DNA of 64,000 bases from Onthophagus taurus (Eukaryota; Arthropoda; Insecta; Coleoptera; Scarabaeidae), in assembly GCF_036711975.1 (NCBI RefSeq), contig NC_091967.1, forward strand, positions 28,830,001-28,894,000. The letters are read 5' to 3'. The translations under genes and the position numbers were made by a program. Positions within the stretch are counted from its first letter, which is position 1; each line of letters opens with the position of its first letter. Shown here piece after piece: positions 1 through 10,972 of this stretch. The notes under the pieces are model-generated. The model did no database searches, was not told the DNA's origin, and worked only from the letters and a program-made list of their open reading frames with translations.

Positions 1-345
1 TTAGAATTGGCAATGTCGTGGATATGATATTAGCATTCTTCCGAATATTGTCGCTCAACTGCTCTGGATACATTAGAAATGGTATACATTAGAAATGGCA
101 TACATTAGAAATGGTATACATTACAAATGGCATATATTAGAAATCGACAACGTCGTGGATATGATATTAACATTCTTCCGAATATTGTCGCTCAACTTCT
201 CAGGAAACATTAGAAATGGCATATATTAGAAATGGTATAGATTAAAAATGGCATACATTAGAAATGGCATACATTAGAAATGACATACATTAGAAAAGGC
301 ATATATTAGAAATGGCATATATTAGAAATAGCATATATTAGAAAT
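1..345. repeat. Tandem repeat array, two nested periods
   Basis: A short unit of about 16 bp, built around ATTAGAAATGGCATAC, is repeated with drift at about 70-145 and 205-345. A longer block containing TCGTGGATATGATATTA and CTTCCGAATATTGTCGCTCAA occurs at 11-70 and again at 149-208, so a higher-order unit of about 138 bp is also visible. The array is cut by the window start. No coding potential is evident. Confidence 0.85.
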
Positions 346-629
346 GGGTTAGGTTACATCTAATCCCATTCTGTTGGACCAAATGGAAAGCTTGGAAGAC
401 GTAATACCTTAAGCGGTATCCACCCTAACCGGCAACGGTATAGGTGGCGCTGCAAGAATTCACATTTTCCAAATGCAAAAGCAATACAAAAGCAGCGAAA
501 TTGTTTCGAACATTTGAGAAGACGAGAGAAATTTTGAATAAATGGAAGTCAAACACAAAATTATTAATGAGCTATGAAATGTATAGAACTATGGTAATAT
601 ATGCCGGTGACGATGATTTCAAGGTCTAT

Positions 630-779
630 GTTCGCCACTGCTTGGTCGAATCCAGGGTCAGACGTTATAATCTGCGACAATGGACACCGAATAGGAACTT
701 TACCACTTTTAAAGTATTGTGTGACGTTCGAACCAGGAAGCGCATTATCCTAAGCGATAAACCGCTTGAAAAGATACGG
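630..779 (+). repeat. Dispersed repeat, copy A
   Basis: About 150 bp here match 22536-22686 at roughly 85-90 percent by eye, in the same orientation. Both copies are open in one frame and translate to similar peptides containing YNLRQWTPNR and RTRK(R/G)IILSDKPLEK. Here the surrounding frame 444-860 is open for 138 codons. I do not recognise the protein. It may be a piece of an unknown transposon ORF or a non-coding repeat that happens to be open. The stretch near 648 (TTGGTCGAATCC) resembles a tRNA B box, but no convincing A box lies upstream. Confidence 0.6.
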
Positions 780-860
780 GCAGATTACTGGCCTATGATC
801 GAATTTTGCGAGGCCACAACCCAACCCAACCATTTAAGTCTTCAATATCAATATAGTTAA

Positions 861-2793
861 CTGGACTCCATGATGCGGGTGAAGATAAAAGTTCCATACG
901 ATGTAATGAACTCCACTTTTAGGGGAAATTTTAAAAAATAGTACAGGTTTAAGAAGAAACCTTTTAAAAAATTGTACGATAAATCGACCGTTAAAATCGT
1001 GAAAATATGTTTAAATAAAATGACATTCACATATGAAGATATTTTTCTTATTAGCAAAGAATGCTTCTTATTTCTGTTTTGAAGGTGTCGAAAAATATGT
1101 AGGATAATCTATCCAAATGTAATTTCTTGTGCCACTAGGGTTATGTACTTTTTGATAATTTTAACGAAATTGTACTGCTAGAATTAAATTTATTCTGCGG
1201 TTACAATCGATAGAAATTCTTTTAAATCAGCGGGTAAACGTTTCGTTAATCTTTGATGTTGATTACGAGTTTAGGCAACACTAAAGTTTCTTTGTTGCAA
1301 CAAATCGAAGCTGTAGTAACAAAGCTGTAGTTTTTGTTCATACGTCAATTGGCAAAGATTTTTGAGAACTTCAGTAGAAAATTCTAACCTATCAAAAGAT
1401 AGTGAGGGGATTTTAACATCATGCAATTAGCTTGTTCCCGAAAGCTTTTCATTACTTCTGGTGCTATCGAGCCGATAACAATTCAATCAGATCATTGAAT
1501 GAACAATGATTGCGATTATCTAAAATAATAAAAATCTAAACAGAAACATTTACCGGAACTAGTATTTTAGCCGAAAAACTGGTCAAGCTGAGTCTTCGGT
1601 CGGACAATATTCAAATCGACCAACGGAGTTCGGAAAATATTCAAGTCGAAGAGAAAGTGTTTTGGTAGAACGGTCCACAAGTCTTCCCATATTTTTATCT
1701 AATATAAATTAATACAAACACACATTTGGGCAGGTTTGAACACATTTACATATTTTTGATTCCGTTCACAAAGTGAGTTGTACTCCCCGTATTCAAGGCT
1801 CCAAAGTCTCAAACTGGTTCCAATGGTCGACAACTGGTGACAAACTAGTCTTCATTAACTACACTAATCATCGATTTTACAATTGGAAGAGTTTTCATAT
1901 GAGAACTCACTTAATGCTTACATTGACTCCTTGATTATTTTGGTGTGTTGAATACTTAAATACTATCGATGTATTATTTCTGCACGACACATAAGTGAAG
2001 GTTCTACGACATATAAAAATTACATGAATTTGTTTATGTAATTTGCTACTGCAGTCATTCACATTCAAGTGATGTCTAGCGTCTGGCTTCATATCCACTC
2101 ACAAACGGTTCGCGTTGGAGATTGGGTCGGGTAAAATTTCTTTAAGGTGCCACACAGTTGCTCCCGTATTGTCCACGAACTGTGACGTGAAGTTGGTAAA
2201 GTGTGTGTTGTAAACAAATGACAAAACAACAAATACAACAACAACAATAATAAGTCGAAGATTTGAGTTGCAAAAATATTTATTTGGGATAATACCCAAA
2301 GAACGAAAAGCAAAAAAAAAGACAACAAAAATAAAAATAGAAATTTAAAAATTTCGCAAAAATCAAAACAAAATAAACTATACAAGGTTCCGAAAACAAA
2401 ATTAAAAAAAAATAATGTCATTAGCGATTGAACAATAAAAAAAACTAAAAAGAAAATCCCTAAATTGAACCCGTACGACTCCGTATATTTGAGCTCAAAA
2501 TAAAGCGGTAATAATAAAAAAAAAATAAAAACCGAAATCAAAAATAAATTCGCTAATGAAAGTTATCTAACAACAAAACAAAAAAAAATAATATTCAGAA
2601 CCAAGAAAAAAAATGATCAAACAATTACTTTCCGTAAAACAAAAAAAACTAATTAAGTCAACAGATAAGAAAAACAAAACGGTAAGTACAAAAAAATAAC
2701 TGAATTATATATTATACTTTTAACTTCTAATTCTTTATTTTATTTTAGGTTTTTATTTATTATTTAGGTATTATTTAAATATTTAGGAAAACC
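861..2793. other. AT-rich stretch without recognisable gene
   Basis: Poly-A and poly-T tracts dominate, especially at 2200-2700. Open frames here are low-complexity shadows, rich in Phe and Leu. I see no transposase, RT or RNA gene motif. Confidence 0.5.
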
Positions 2794-3056
2794 TTTAGTG
2801 ATAATTAACATTATTATTACATTATCACTAAATTTTTAGTGATAGTGAAAAAAAATTGCACTACCACTAAATATTTAGTGATAGTGAAAACCTTTATTGA
2901 TAATTAACATTATTATTCATCGTCAGTAACATAACACTGCTGAAGAATAAAAGTAAGACTATTAAAGCTGAAGCAGTATAAAGAAATTTATTCAAAATAA
3001 ACCATTTTTGAGTAGATACTTCTAATTATGCCATACCAAAAGTAGGAAAACATAAT

Positions 3057-5574
3057 TCATTTTTTATTTGCTTTTTTTAATACCAACATTTCAAAATTAC
3101 GGTTGGCAAGATTTTGCCTTGTTGATCGATTGACAATTCCAACAAAGGAAAAAAGTCTTTCCACTCTCACAGAGGAAGGAAGAGGCGTCTTGTATTTTAA
3201 AAACATTTTTTTATAATAGGAAACCGTGCAATCATCGTCATTCAAGTACAAAATTACTTCGGTTGCTATAGCTCCGCCATGGGAGTCTATAATATATATT
3301 GATTTTCATCTAAAAAAAGAAGTTATTTACAAAAATTTCGTAGGTTGGTTTCTTTTAATCGAATACCTGTGGACTCGTCTTCAAATTCGAGAAATGATGT
3401 ATTGGCACTTATGGAAGGCTGTAAATTATTTTCTTCCCCTACCGGTTGTCTATTAAACTGCAGCGCATAGTCTTTTAATTTGATATCGGGAATAATAATT
3501 GCAAACGAAAATATTTTTCAAACCTCTCCAGTAACTTTGATTGCATTTGAATATTAATTTCCGCAAGAAATTTCAAGTTTTCGGAAGCTAAACGTCGCAT
3601 TTTTATTTTGATGGACACTAAAGTGGGAATGAAATAGCCAAACAACATATTTTGTTCTCTCTGAAGGAAGTCGATAGCTTCTGCGATAGGTTGCATTACT
3701 CTTACATATTCTTCCAAATATTAAATTTCTTCCTCATTAAAAGTAGAAATTTCCAGCGTGTAGCATAGTTCACCTAATCTGGTTTTGACTTCTATTAGCT
3801 TCTGAACCGAATCATACAGTGAGTTCCACCTTGTAACACAAGGCCGTAACCAGATACGAAGATAAAACTGTTTTTATTAGGTTTGTTTCAACCAGCGATT
3901 TGACTCGTCGTGGACTCGTCAAATGCAATCGCACAGTTAAATAATGCAATGAAATCCGCTGAAATGTGAAGACATTACTTGACATGTGCGATTGCATTTG
4001 ACGAGTAACGGACGAGTCCGACCGCTTGTTGGAACAAACCCATTATTTCCGATGATTTTGGCCTATTACATTTATTCCATAGTTTTGTACACCTGTGTTA
4101 AGTAAAATGTAAAAAGTTAATACACATATAATAAAGGTACTCATCAAAATAGCTGATTGAGGACTGCACAGCACGCTGCACAAATTTGCGTGACAAAATT
4201 GACGCGCAAAGTGGCCCTTTTGTTCAAAAGACTTTCCATACAAATTTTGATATTTCATTTGCGAGGGTTTAAAATTGCACAGTTTGTCCAGTTTTCGAGA
4301 GTTTTGCACCTTTAAATGAGTACCCTTAATAAATTTAAGCTCGAATTTTTATTTCTAACCTGTTGAAAGCAGCTTTATGAATGCTATGAACTGCCTGATT
4401 TGTTGAGCCAATATTTTTATAAAATCGGTAGTGGCCAAAAGGTTGAGCGTATGGCTAGCACATTGAAAATGCTTTGACAAAATTGGCGTATAATTGTGAA
4501 ACTCAGGGCTGGAGTATTCTGACTGCTTATCGTCATTGTCGCTCTCATTTTCACCTTTTTTCTCGAAAATAATAATTTATTAATGCTTAACTTTTTTACA
4601 AGATTTTACAACATGTTACTCAGAATAACTCCAAATTCTCTAAATGCCTTGACGAAATTTGATCCATTGTCGGTTATGGTATATAGTATTTTGCCGACTG
4701 ATATATTGTACTGGCCATTGATTTCGCGAATGCTATCTGTTATTCGATCAAAAGAATATATATCTTTAAACCATGCTAAGGCTGCAGACTTTCTTTCTAA
4801 GGTATCTGTCTCTTGCCAGTGGCATGTGTATCCAAAAAACGCTCTTTTTCCTCCAGACCAAATATCAGCTGTTGCACATATAAATTCAATTTTGGCCAGA
4901 TCTGCTGACAACTTTTGTTTGAACTCCGCTTGGCTCTCGGAAAGCATTCTGGTTATTGTACGTCTACTGGGGATCCTTCTTTCGGGGAGCAATTTTAAGA
5001 AACTAGGATGCTCGATAATAGAGAATGGAGAGCACGTTTCGCAAATAAAAGAAAGAAGATCTCGATCAGTTGCAGATCTAGCACGCAAACTTTTTCTGGT
5101 TTCAGATCTTTTCTTTTGAAAATCATTAAATGTGCGTGGATATTTTTCCCGTAAGTGGTGTATAAAGTTAGAGCTTACGCGTAGCGAACCTTTAACTTTC
5201 TTAAGGCATACTTACCATTTTCGATTATACCTACCATTTTCGTTTGGTATGGAGTCGAAGCTCTCTTAAATAAACATTGTGATAAAAATATATGTGTATA
5301 TGTATAATATATGTAGATTTTGATTTGCAAGTATTGAACTTAAAAATACCTGCTCCACTATTTTGAAAAATTCTCCATTAAAAAGAATTTCATTCACGCC
5401 AGAAAGTTGCTTTTGATGAAATTCTTCAGTACTCCCATTATCACTGATAGTACGTACACACCTGGTAGTTTCCGTTGTTTCATTAATTCGAATTTGTTTA
5501 CTCGAACCAGGTTTGGGCTCGAAAGTGGGATCAGCCAATGAATCGTCACCAAAATCTATTTCATTAACACTCAT
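3057..5574 (-). pseudogene. hAT (ZBED-like) transposase, broken
   Basis: Read right to left, the fragments follow hAT order. 5574-5266 is a possible N-terminal acidic region. 5225-5100 holds the second half of a BED-type finger followed by a His-His pair. 5088-4606 contains SFICETCSPFSIIEHPSF, ATADIWSGGKRAFFGYT and TDNGSNFVKAF, typical of the hAT catalytic N-half. 3717-3475 is a helical middle part. 3251-3057 is the dimerisation region (SSVRVERLFSFVG, then NRSTRQNLANRNFE). Stops and frameshifts separate the parts, and a small inverted-repeat element sits at 3879-4041. In hAT enzymes a DDE RNase H fold is split by a helical insertion; only the segment around TDNGSN is clearly visible. Non-functional. 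Confidence 0.8.
3879..4041. mobile_element. 163-bp inverted-repeat MITE inside hAT-1
   Basis: The two ends are inverted copies over about 55 bp. The left begins AGGTTTGTTTCAACCAGC; the right, reverse complemented, begins GGGTTTGTTCCAACAAGC. Both continue with a CTCGTCAAATGCAATCGCAC block. ATT lies directly outside each end (3876-3878 and 4042-4044), a possible 3-bp duplication. There is no ORF. Three-bp duplications suit PIF/Harbinger, but the TIR is not diagnostic. Confidence 0.75.
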
Positions 5575-5726
5575 TTTATAAAATATAATTTTTGTCCACT
5601 ACAAAACTGAAGCACTTTGAACACTGCAATATTTTACTAAAAAATACGAGCGGCACTGAACCAAAAATAGTACTTGTTCGCCTATTTACTCACTTAAATA
5701 TATCCATAGTAACTAAAAGCATAGAC

Positions 5727-6458
5727 AGCGGCAACGTTGATCCGGATTAATGGTGCAGTTGATCTGATCAAAATTGTGCCGCGAAGTTGTCGGTTCGAGT
5801 CCCACTGCCAGTAGAATTTTAATTCAATTTTTTTTTATTCATTCAAGTATAGTGATGGGAATACCGCTCAAAACCGTGTCGCGCTCCAGGAACGGTCGCT
5901 ACACAAAAAAACCGTTCCAAAATACCGTGACCATTAAGCGTGAAAATTAAGCAAAAGAAGAAAATTAAGAAAAAATTAAATATTCTCTACCCATAATAAT
6001 CATAATTTTAAAAAAATACACGCTATCCGAAAATTGAAAAAAAATATATTCAGGGAGCTTTGAACAAATATCAATATAACGGCGTTTAACCTGACTGTCT
6101 TGAAAATTTTAGTAACGTTTGGAATCGGGTATTTTAAAAAGCGCCCCGGAATGGTACGTTTCATTAGAATAAAGCTCCAAATTATCGTTCCTCAAATACC
6201 GTACCATCACTACAAATATGTAAGTATATTAGTAACGTTCTGTAACGGGTATTTTAAAATTGCGTGGAAGCGGTACGCTCCTCAAAAATACCGCTTCAAA
6301 ATACCGTTCCTCAAATACCGTCCCATCACTATTCAAGTATAACTTCTATATTATTTAATGTTGTTTTTAGTTAGTTGTTAACTTGATCTGGATGAACTGC
6401 AGCTAACTCCCGAGATAAATCCGAATTAACAAGTTAATCCGCATCAACGCTGCCGCCT
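5727..6458. mobile_element. Inverted-repeat element with tRNA-like promoter boxes
   Basis: Arms of about 24 bp are inverted copies: 5727-5750 (AGCGGCAACGTTGATCCGG) and 6434-6458 (CCGCATCAACGCTGCCGCC). Just inside the left arm is a tRNA-type A box (TGGTGCAGTTG, 5751-5761) and a B box (GGTTCGAGTCC, 5792-5802) at tRNA-like spacing, followed by a T-rich tract at 5827-5838. This could be a SINE-like tRNA-derived sequence captured by, or forming the left part of, a small DNA element. The segment 5850-6331 is a separate nested insertion. It lies within hAT-1 and so is younger than hAT-1. Confidence 0.6.
5850..6331. mobile_element. hAT MITE with perfect 8-bp target duplication
   Basis: The element begins TAGTGATGGGA (5850) and ends TCCCATCACTA (6331), a perfect 11-bp inverted terminus typical of Buster/SPIN-type hATs. 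It is flanked on both sides by TTCAAGTA (5842-5849 and 6332-6339), an exact 8-bp duplication. The 482-bp interior is non-coding and has several copies of a module like TCAAATACCG or TTCCTCAAATACCG. It is nested in the tRNA-like element, which is nested in hAT-1. Confidence 0.92.
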
Positions 6459-6859
6459 GCCTATCTATACTCATTACTAATGAGCTGCATTGCAATTTCG
6501 AGAGTGCCAAATGAATGAGTCTGCTGTTGACACCAAGAAGTCGTGATTTATTTAGCTAGATTGGCTTAAAGTCATAGTTTAGTTACACCACCTATACATC
6601 AAAAAGCATTTTTATCAACAAACTAGTTGATAACTAATATCGAACAAAATATAAATTCAAATGTGTTTAGTTAAAGATCATGTTTCACTAAAAGTTTAGT
6701 GATAGTGCATTTTTTTCACTATCACTAAAGGTTTAGTGATAATGCAAGTTCTTTTTCACTATCACTAAATTTTCAGTGGTAATGGTTTTGCATTTTAACT
6801 ACCACTGAATAAACAGTGGTAGTGCAAAAATGCCCAACCCTGATTATGACTTAAAACCA

Positions 6860-7737
6860 TAAAAAAATCTTGTAAGACTTCTTTTGCTAAATTGCTTGAA
6901 CTTGAAAAAATGTGTGCATGAAATAGTTTTTATCTGTTCAAAGAAAACTTTTTCTAAATTGAATAATAGATCTTCTATATTATCTTTTATACATAAATAA
7001 CCTATAAATTGTAATGAAAGCATGATTTATCAATTACATTGAATATTAAGCAAATTTTAAACAATACAATACAATTTTCAATTGCAAATTAATTTATTGG
7101 GAAAAATGTGCGAGTTTTCACTTTTAAAGAAATGTTACCTATTAGGATATCTGCAAGTACAGTGTTGTTTACAACAATAAAACTAAACTAGGAAGTGTTC
7201 AGATAGTTTTAACAAGTTTTACAATGTTTCAATATAAATCTAAAAATCTGATTCTTGTTTGTAGGCTCATTCTTAGTCTTTGTTATAAGCTTTGCTGCCT
7301 ATCTTCATTAAGCACTCATGAATAATGTAGATTTGAATGGAACCTATGAATTTCAATTATTGTGTGAAAAAATAGTCTTCTATTTCGAAAGGGGAAAGAA
7401 TATTTCCTATAAAAATTGTAGTAGTAGTTTTTTTTAAATCTATTGTAATAAAAAAATGTGGTATATAGGTCCCTCCTATAACACAGTTAATTACGAGATT
7501 TTTTTGTTTATTTGAATTATTTTATTTGTTTGCTAAATTAATTATGTATGTATCGCAGGCAAATGGTTATTTCAGGTAGATAGTTTTTTCCTAGTCAGAT
7601 ACTGTCTGCCTAGGCAAACCGTAGTTCGTTACAGTTTTATCATTAAATGTCTAGGCAAATACTATTGGACAAGACAAATAGTATCTGTCTAAGCTTGTTT
7701 TAGGCAAATACCATTTTATCGATACAACAATGCAATA
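6860..7737. other. AT-rich stretch; cluster of CTAGGCAAAT-like boxes
   Basis: No gene is visible. At 7555-7735 a short box resembling CTAGGCAAATACTAT recurs about five times in direct or inverted orientation, next to T-rich spacers. It may be the subterminal repeat cluster of an unrecognised transposon. Confidence 0.4.
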
Positions 7738-8460
7738 TACAGTATGTCCGTAAAGTAACAGATATAGGCGATAAAATCATTATGAACGGTTTATGGAAAA
7801 ATCCCTGAAACGGGTCTAAAAATTTAAATTTTTTGCAATCTTTTCGTATACGTTATCGATATTTTTTTCAAATGGCAGTCCATTATTTTTAATATGGAAT
7901 ATGAAAGTGATTCTTTTTCAGACTCTGGTACACTCAATATTAATATTGGTTAGATAAGAAAATTTTCGAGAAAAATTACTATAAAGATTAACTTCTTCGA
8001 ATTTGATTGATATGATAAAAATAACAGTAGCCATGCGTAACTATGATAACCAAGTATTTTAAACAATTTCTTAAGTGTTACAAACTGATTAAGTAAAGAT
8101 TATTAAAGTGTGGTGGCGCGCCATCTTGTTGGAATAACTGCCATTGGAATTCAGGTGGGACAACATTATAATATCGTTTTGAAAAAATCTAAACATCTCC
8201 CTCCAGTTAAGGTTTCCTCATAAAGTAAGAACTCAGGACAATATCCCGTACTATTTCGCTCTACACATTGATGTTTTGCGGATATTGGGTGTGCCCAACG
8301 TGGATTTTTTATTTGTCCATTCAATGTGATTGTTTCCTCGTCGGAAAAAATATGTTTTTGACAAAGTCTTCGTCATCGTAGCAAAATTGTTTTTGGAAAA
8401 ACTACGACTCACTGCTCGTGAATGAGGTTTACTTCAGGGATGTGCTTACACAAATTTTTT
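7738..8460 (-). pseudogene. IS630/Tc1-like transposase remnant (DUF4817 type)
   Basis: On the minus strand the pieces FSDEETITLNG (8355-8310), a YEETLTGG segment near 8210, and FQQDGAPPHFNN (8140-8100) are in the order found in IS630/Tc1-like enzymes of the DUF4817 group. The first and second catalytic aspartates lie in the SDE and QDGAPPH motifs; the third is lost. Frames change between the pieces. At 7738 TACAGTATGTCCGTAAAGTA resembles a terminal sequence, so this may be the element's 3' side. Decayed. Confidence 0.65.
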
Positions 8461-9097
8461 CATGTAAACAATGTAGAGAACAAGATTAGTTATTAGAACA
8501 ATTAATTATTTTTGAATATACTTTTAAGATTAACCTGTCTAAGTTTTTTTTAATAAAAAAACGAACGCGCCAAATTTAAAGTACACTTTAGATTACTTTT
8601 GAAAATATTTATTAAACAAAATCTACAATCAGTAAAATAAATTAAAAATAAAAAAATCTAGTAGTCATGAGATGTAACAATTTTTGTCCGCAGATTTAGC
8701 TGAATGACGTGCCCAAACTTCGGGGGGTGATTCTTTAGGCAATTTTACGGGTACTTTCTTATATAAACTATGAGCGATTTCGACTCCCCTGCGGAGCTAC
8801 GGCCCTTCAAAGATGGCAAAAAATTTTGGTTTATTTTTTTTTTCCGAAAACCATAAACACCAGGAAAATGAAATTTGGGAAATAAGTTTAGCTTATAATA
8901 GGGCATGTTTCGAGCCTATTTGTACTTTCAATCTTCCCTTCTAAGTTACTAAACTTAACCACCCCCGTTCAATTTTTGTCTAGATTTTTTTTATGACGGT
9001 GATAAATACATTGGAAATATTTTTCATCTATCTAAATAAATGAAAATATTCTAAAATTTTTTTGTCTCTCTGATGTTCTTCGAAAAGTTAATACTTT

Positions 9098-9500
9098 CTG
9101 AGAAAAAAATTAATTAAGCAAACACTAAGTGTTAAGCTGTAGCGTTGTTAATCGAAAGTTGAAATGAATTTTTAATGAAAAAATCTTAGTAGGCTTTGCA
9201 ATCTTTGTCAGAAATATTTTTGACGTTTAAATATCAGTGGTTTTCTTACTTTATTATTGTTTTATTTAAAATTTTGAAACGTCGAGTGAACGAGCGTAAA
9301 TGCGATAGAACTTTATTCAAAAATTAATTTGAAAAACAATAATAATAGTAAGAAAAACTGATATTTAAACGTCACAAATATTTCTGACAAAGATTGCAAA
9401 GCCTACTAAGTTTTTTTAATTCAAAATTCATTCCAACTTTTGATCGACAACCCCGTTGTTTAACGGGCAGTGTTTGCTTTACTATCTTTTTTCTCAAAAA
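9098..9500. mobile_element. Fold-back element with ~190-bp inverted arms
   Basis: The two halves are inverted copies. AAGCAAACACT at 9116 pairs with AGTGTTTGCTT near 9469-9480, and pairing continues through AGGCTTTGCAATCTTTGTCAG (left) and CTGACAAAGATTGCAAAGCC (right) to a central spacer at about 9270-9330. The arms diverge by some percent and contain no ORF. The right end lies within 30 bp of the IS630-like element that follows, which has lost its own left terminus. Confidence 0.8.
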
Positions 9501-9529
9501 TTAGCCGTTTTTGGAAAAATTAAGCTAAA

Positions 9530-10972
9530 AGCTAAAATAAGCAAAATAAGCCCATATGTTCAAATCCGATTTTCATTTGTTTGAGATATTTTGAACAATA
9601 ATAATTTCAAAATTAAAGCAAAATTTATTACTAAACTAACAAACCAAAAAAACAAGTAGCATTAATTCACATTAAATTTTCGAAAACTCCACCACCCATT
9701 TCGATACACTTATTTGCGCGTTAATTAGTGTACATAAATGGACCTGGTAGCCCGTTTCAGTGAACGATGATTCGCTCTAATGAACGCCGCAGCATTAAGA
9801 ATACGATCTAGTAGCGCATCCCTTGTGTCCACTTTCCTAGCATAAACTAAGGACTTCATCCATCCCCAAAGACAAAAATCTAGGGGAGTGAGGTCCGGTG
9901 ATCTCGGTGGCCAAGGGTGCGGGTCTCCTCTGCCAATCCAGTGATCGCCGAAATGCGTATTTAGAAAATTCCTCACATTATTTGAATAATGAGGGGGTGC
10001 TCCATCATGTTGGAAGATCATACGTTGTCGAATATTCAAAGGTACATCGTCCAATATTTCCTCTAAATGGTCTTCCAAAAAATGTAAATAACCTTCCCCA
10101 GTAAGACGGCCATCCAACACAAAAGGACCAAACAACTGATCATTTAGAATGCCGCACCATACATTAATACTAAACCGATGTTGGAAATTGTGTTCTTGCG
10201 TGGCATGGGGATTTTCGTCCGACCATCGATGATTATTATGGTAATTGTTAATTCCATCTCGAGTAAATTGAGCTTCATCAGAAAATAATATGCATTTAAG
10301 TAATCTTCTGTTTTCACGAATCCATTGACAAAATTGTAGTCTTAATGGATAATCGCCTTCTTGGAGATTTTGTACTTTCTGCAAATGAAAAGCGTTTAAG
10401 CCTTGCCGCTTTAATGTTTTCCAAACCATTGTTTGTGGAATTTCAAATTGTATTGCCATGCGCCTTGTACTTATCCTTGGATTATTTTCTACAACATCCA
10501 GAATATTTTCTTCATGTTCCAAACTGAGCCCTTGCTGTTTTTCAGAAACAATGCTTGCACTTGGGAACATTCCACTTTCGCCAGCACGTGTAAAAACAGT
10601 TTGAAACACTTGCCTATTAGGAATTCTTCGATTCGGAAAACGACGTCGATACTCTTCTACTGAACGAACAGTATTACCATTACAAAAACCATAAACAAAC
10701 ACCATATCTGCATATTCTCTATGACTGAAAATGTGAGGCATTTTTATTATTTCGTAACAATTACAACTATCACTTTAATTAACATTTTGTTTCAAATTGT
10801 CATATAGGATAACGTTGTCAAACATAACTTGATTAACTTTTTAAAAAGAAAAACCTAATTATCTCGGAAACAAATGAAAATCGGATTTGAACATATGGGC
10901 TTATTTTGCTTATTTTAGCTTCCTAGACATGTCCTTAAAATCTTTCCATTTCCTCCCGAATCACCCTGTATA
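9530..10972 (-). mobile_element. IS630/Tc1-like DNA transposon, left end truncated
   Basis: Fifty-three bp at 9530-9582 and 10868-10920 are near-identical inverted repeats (core AAATAAGCCCATATGTTCAAA). On the right the terminal repeat continues outwards to CACCCTGTA at 10964-10972, a terminus of the TACAGGGTG type also seen at 12775, 14138 and 60461. The matching outer 50 bp are missing on the left, next to the fold-back element. One intact transposase ORF lies inside. Confidence 0.85.
9725..10741 (-). CDS. IS630/Tc1-like transposase with N-terminal DUF4817
   Basis: This 338-aa frame is open and uninterrupted. Residues about 1-50 form a DUF4817 helix-turn-helix (MPHIFSHREYADM, then RRRFPNRRIPNRQVF), a DNA-binding domain common in insect transposases. 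A second helix-turn-helix follows (ISTRRMAIQFEIPQTMVW). The catalytic DDE-fold carries aspartates in LFSDEAQF, FQHDGAPPH and SPDLTPLDF. By my count 36 residues separate the second and third aspartates (DD36D), and the third acid is Asp. Such enzymes cut and paste their element at TA dinucleotides. The first Met fits the DUF4817 start and lies 127 bp inside the right inner TIR. The frame is complete, but the element's left end is truncated, so it probably cannot move itself. Confidence 0.93.
   Translation of the reverse strand: MPHIFSHREYADMVFVYGFCNGNTVRSVEEYRRRFPNRRIPNRQVFQTVFTRAGESGMFPSASIVSEKQQGLSLEHEENILDVVENNPRISTRRMAIQFEIPQTMVWKTLKRQGLNAFHLQKVQNLQEGDYPLRLQFCQWIRENRRLLKCILFSDEAQFTRDGINNYHNNHRWSDENPHATQEHNFQHRFSINVWCGILNDQLFGPFVLDGRLTGEGYLHFLEDHLEEILDDVPLNIRQRMIFQHDGAPPHYSNNVRNFLNTHFGDHWIGRGDPHPWPPRSPDLTPLDFCLWGWMKSLVYARKVDTRDALLDRILNAAAFIRANHRSLKRATRSIYVH

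Larger units (their letters stand above)
2794..6842 (-). mobile_element. hAT-1 DNA transposon, decayed and interrupted
   Basis: The right end finishes in a sequence whose reverse complement starts CAGGGTTGGGCA, the canonical hAT terminus, at 6831-6842. Just inside it (6675-6830) and again near the left end (2794-2900) lie several copies of the palindromic module CACTATCACTAAA / TTTAGTGATAGTG, as expected for subterminal repeats. hAT transposase coding fragments lie between, on the minus strand (3057-5574). The left terminus itself is not recognisable, so 2794 is approximate. The eight bases after the right end (ATTATGAC) should be the target duplication, but no left partner was found. The interior holds at least three later insertions. 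Confidence 0.75.

Noticed and set aside
2089-2541. 150-aa Phe/Leu-rich ORF as a membrane protein
   Set aside because: Reverse strand of poly-A rich low-complexity DNA; no start context or family motif.
4583-5119. 178-aa plus-strand ORF
   Set aside because: Shadow of the hAT-1 transposase on the minus strand (TDNGSN and BED-side motifs are on the minus strand).
5751-5812. Functional tRNA gene
   Set aside because: A and B boxes match but the segment lacks a foldable acceptor and anticodon arm; better as a tRNA-derived element.
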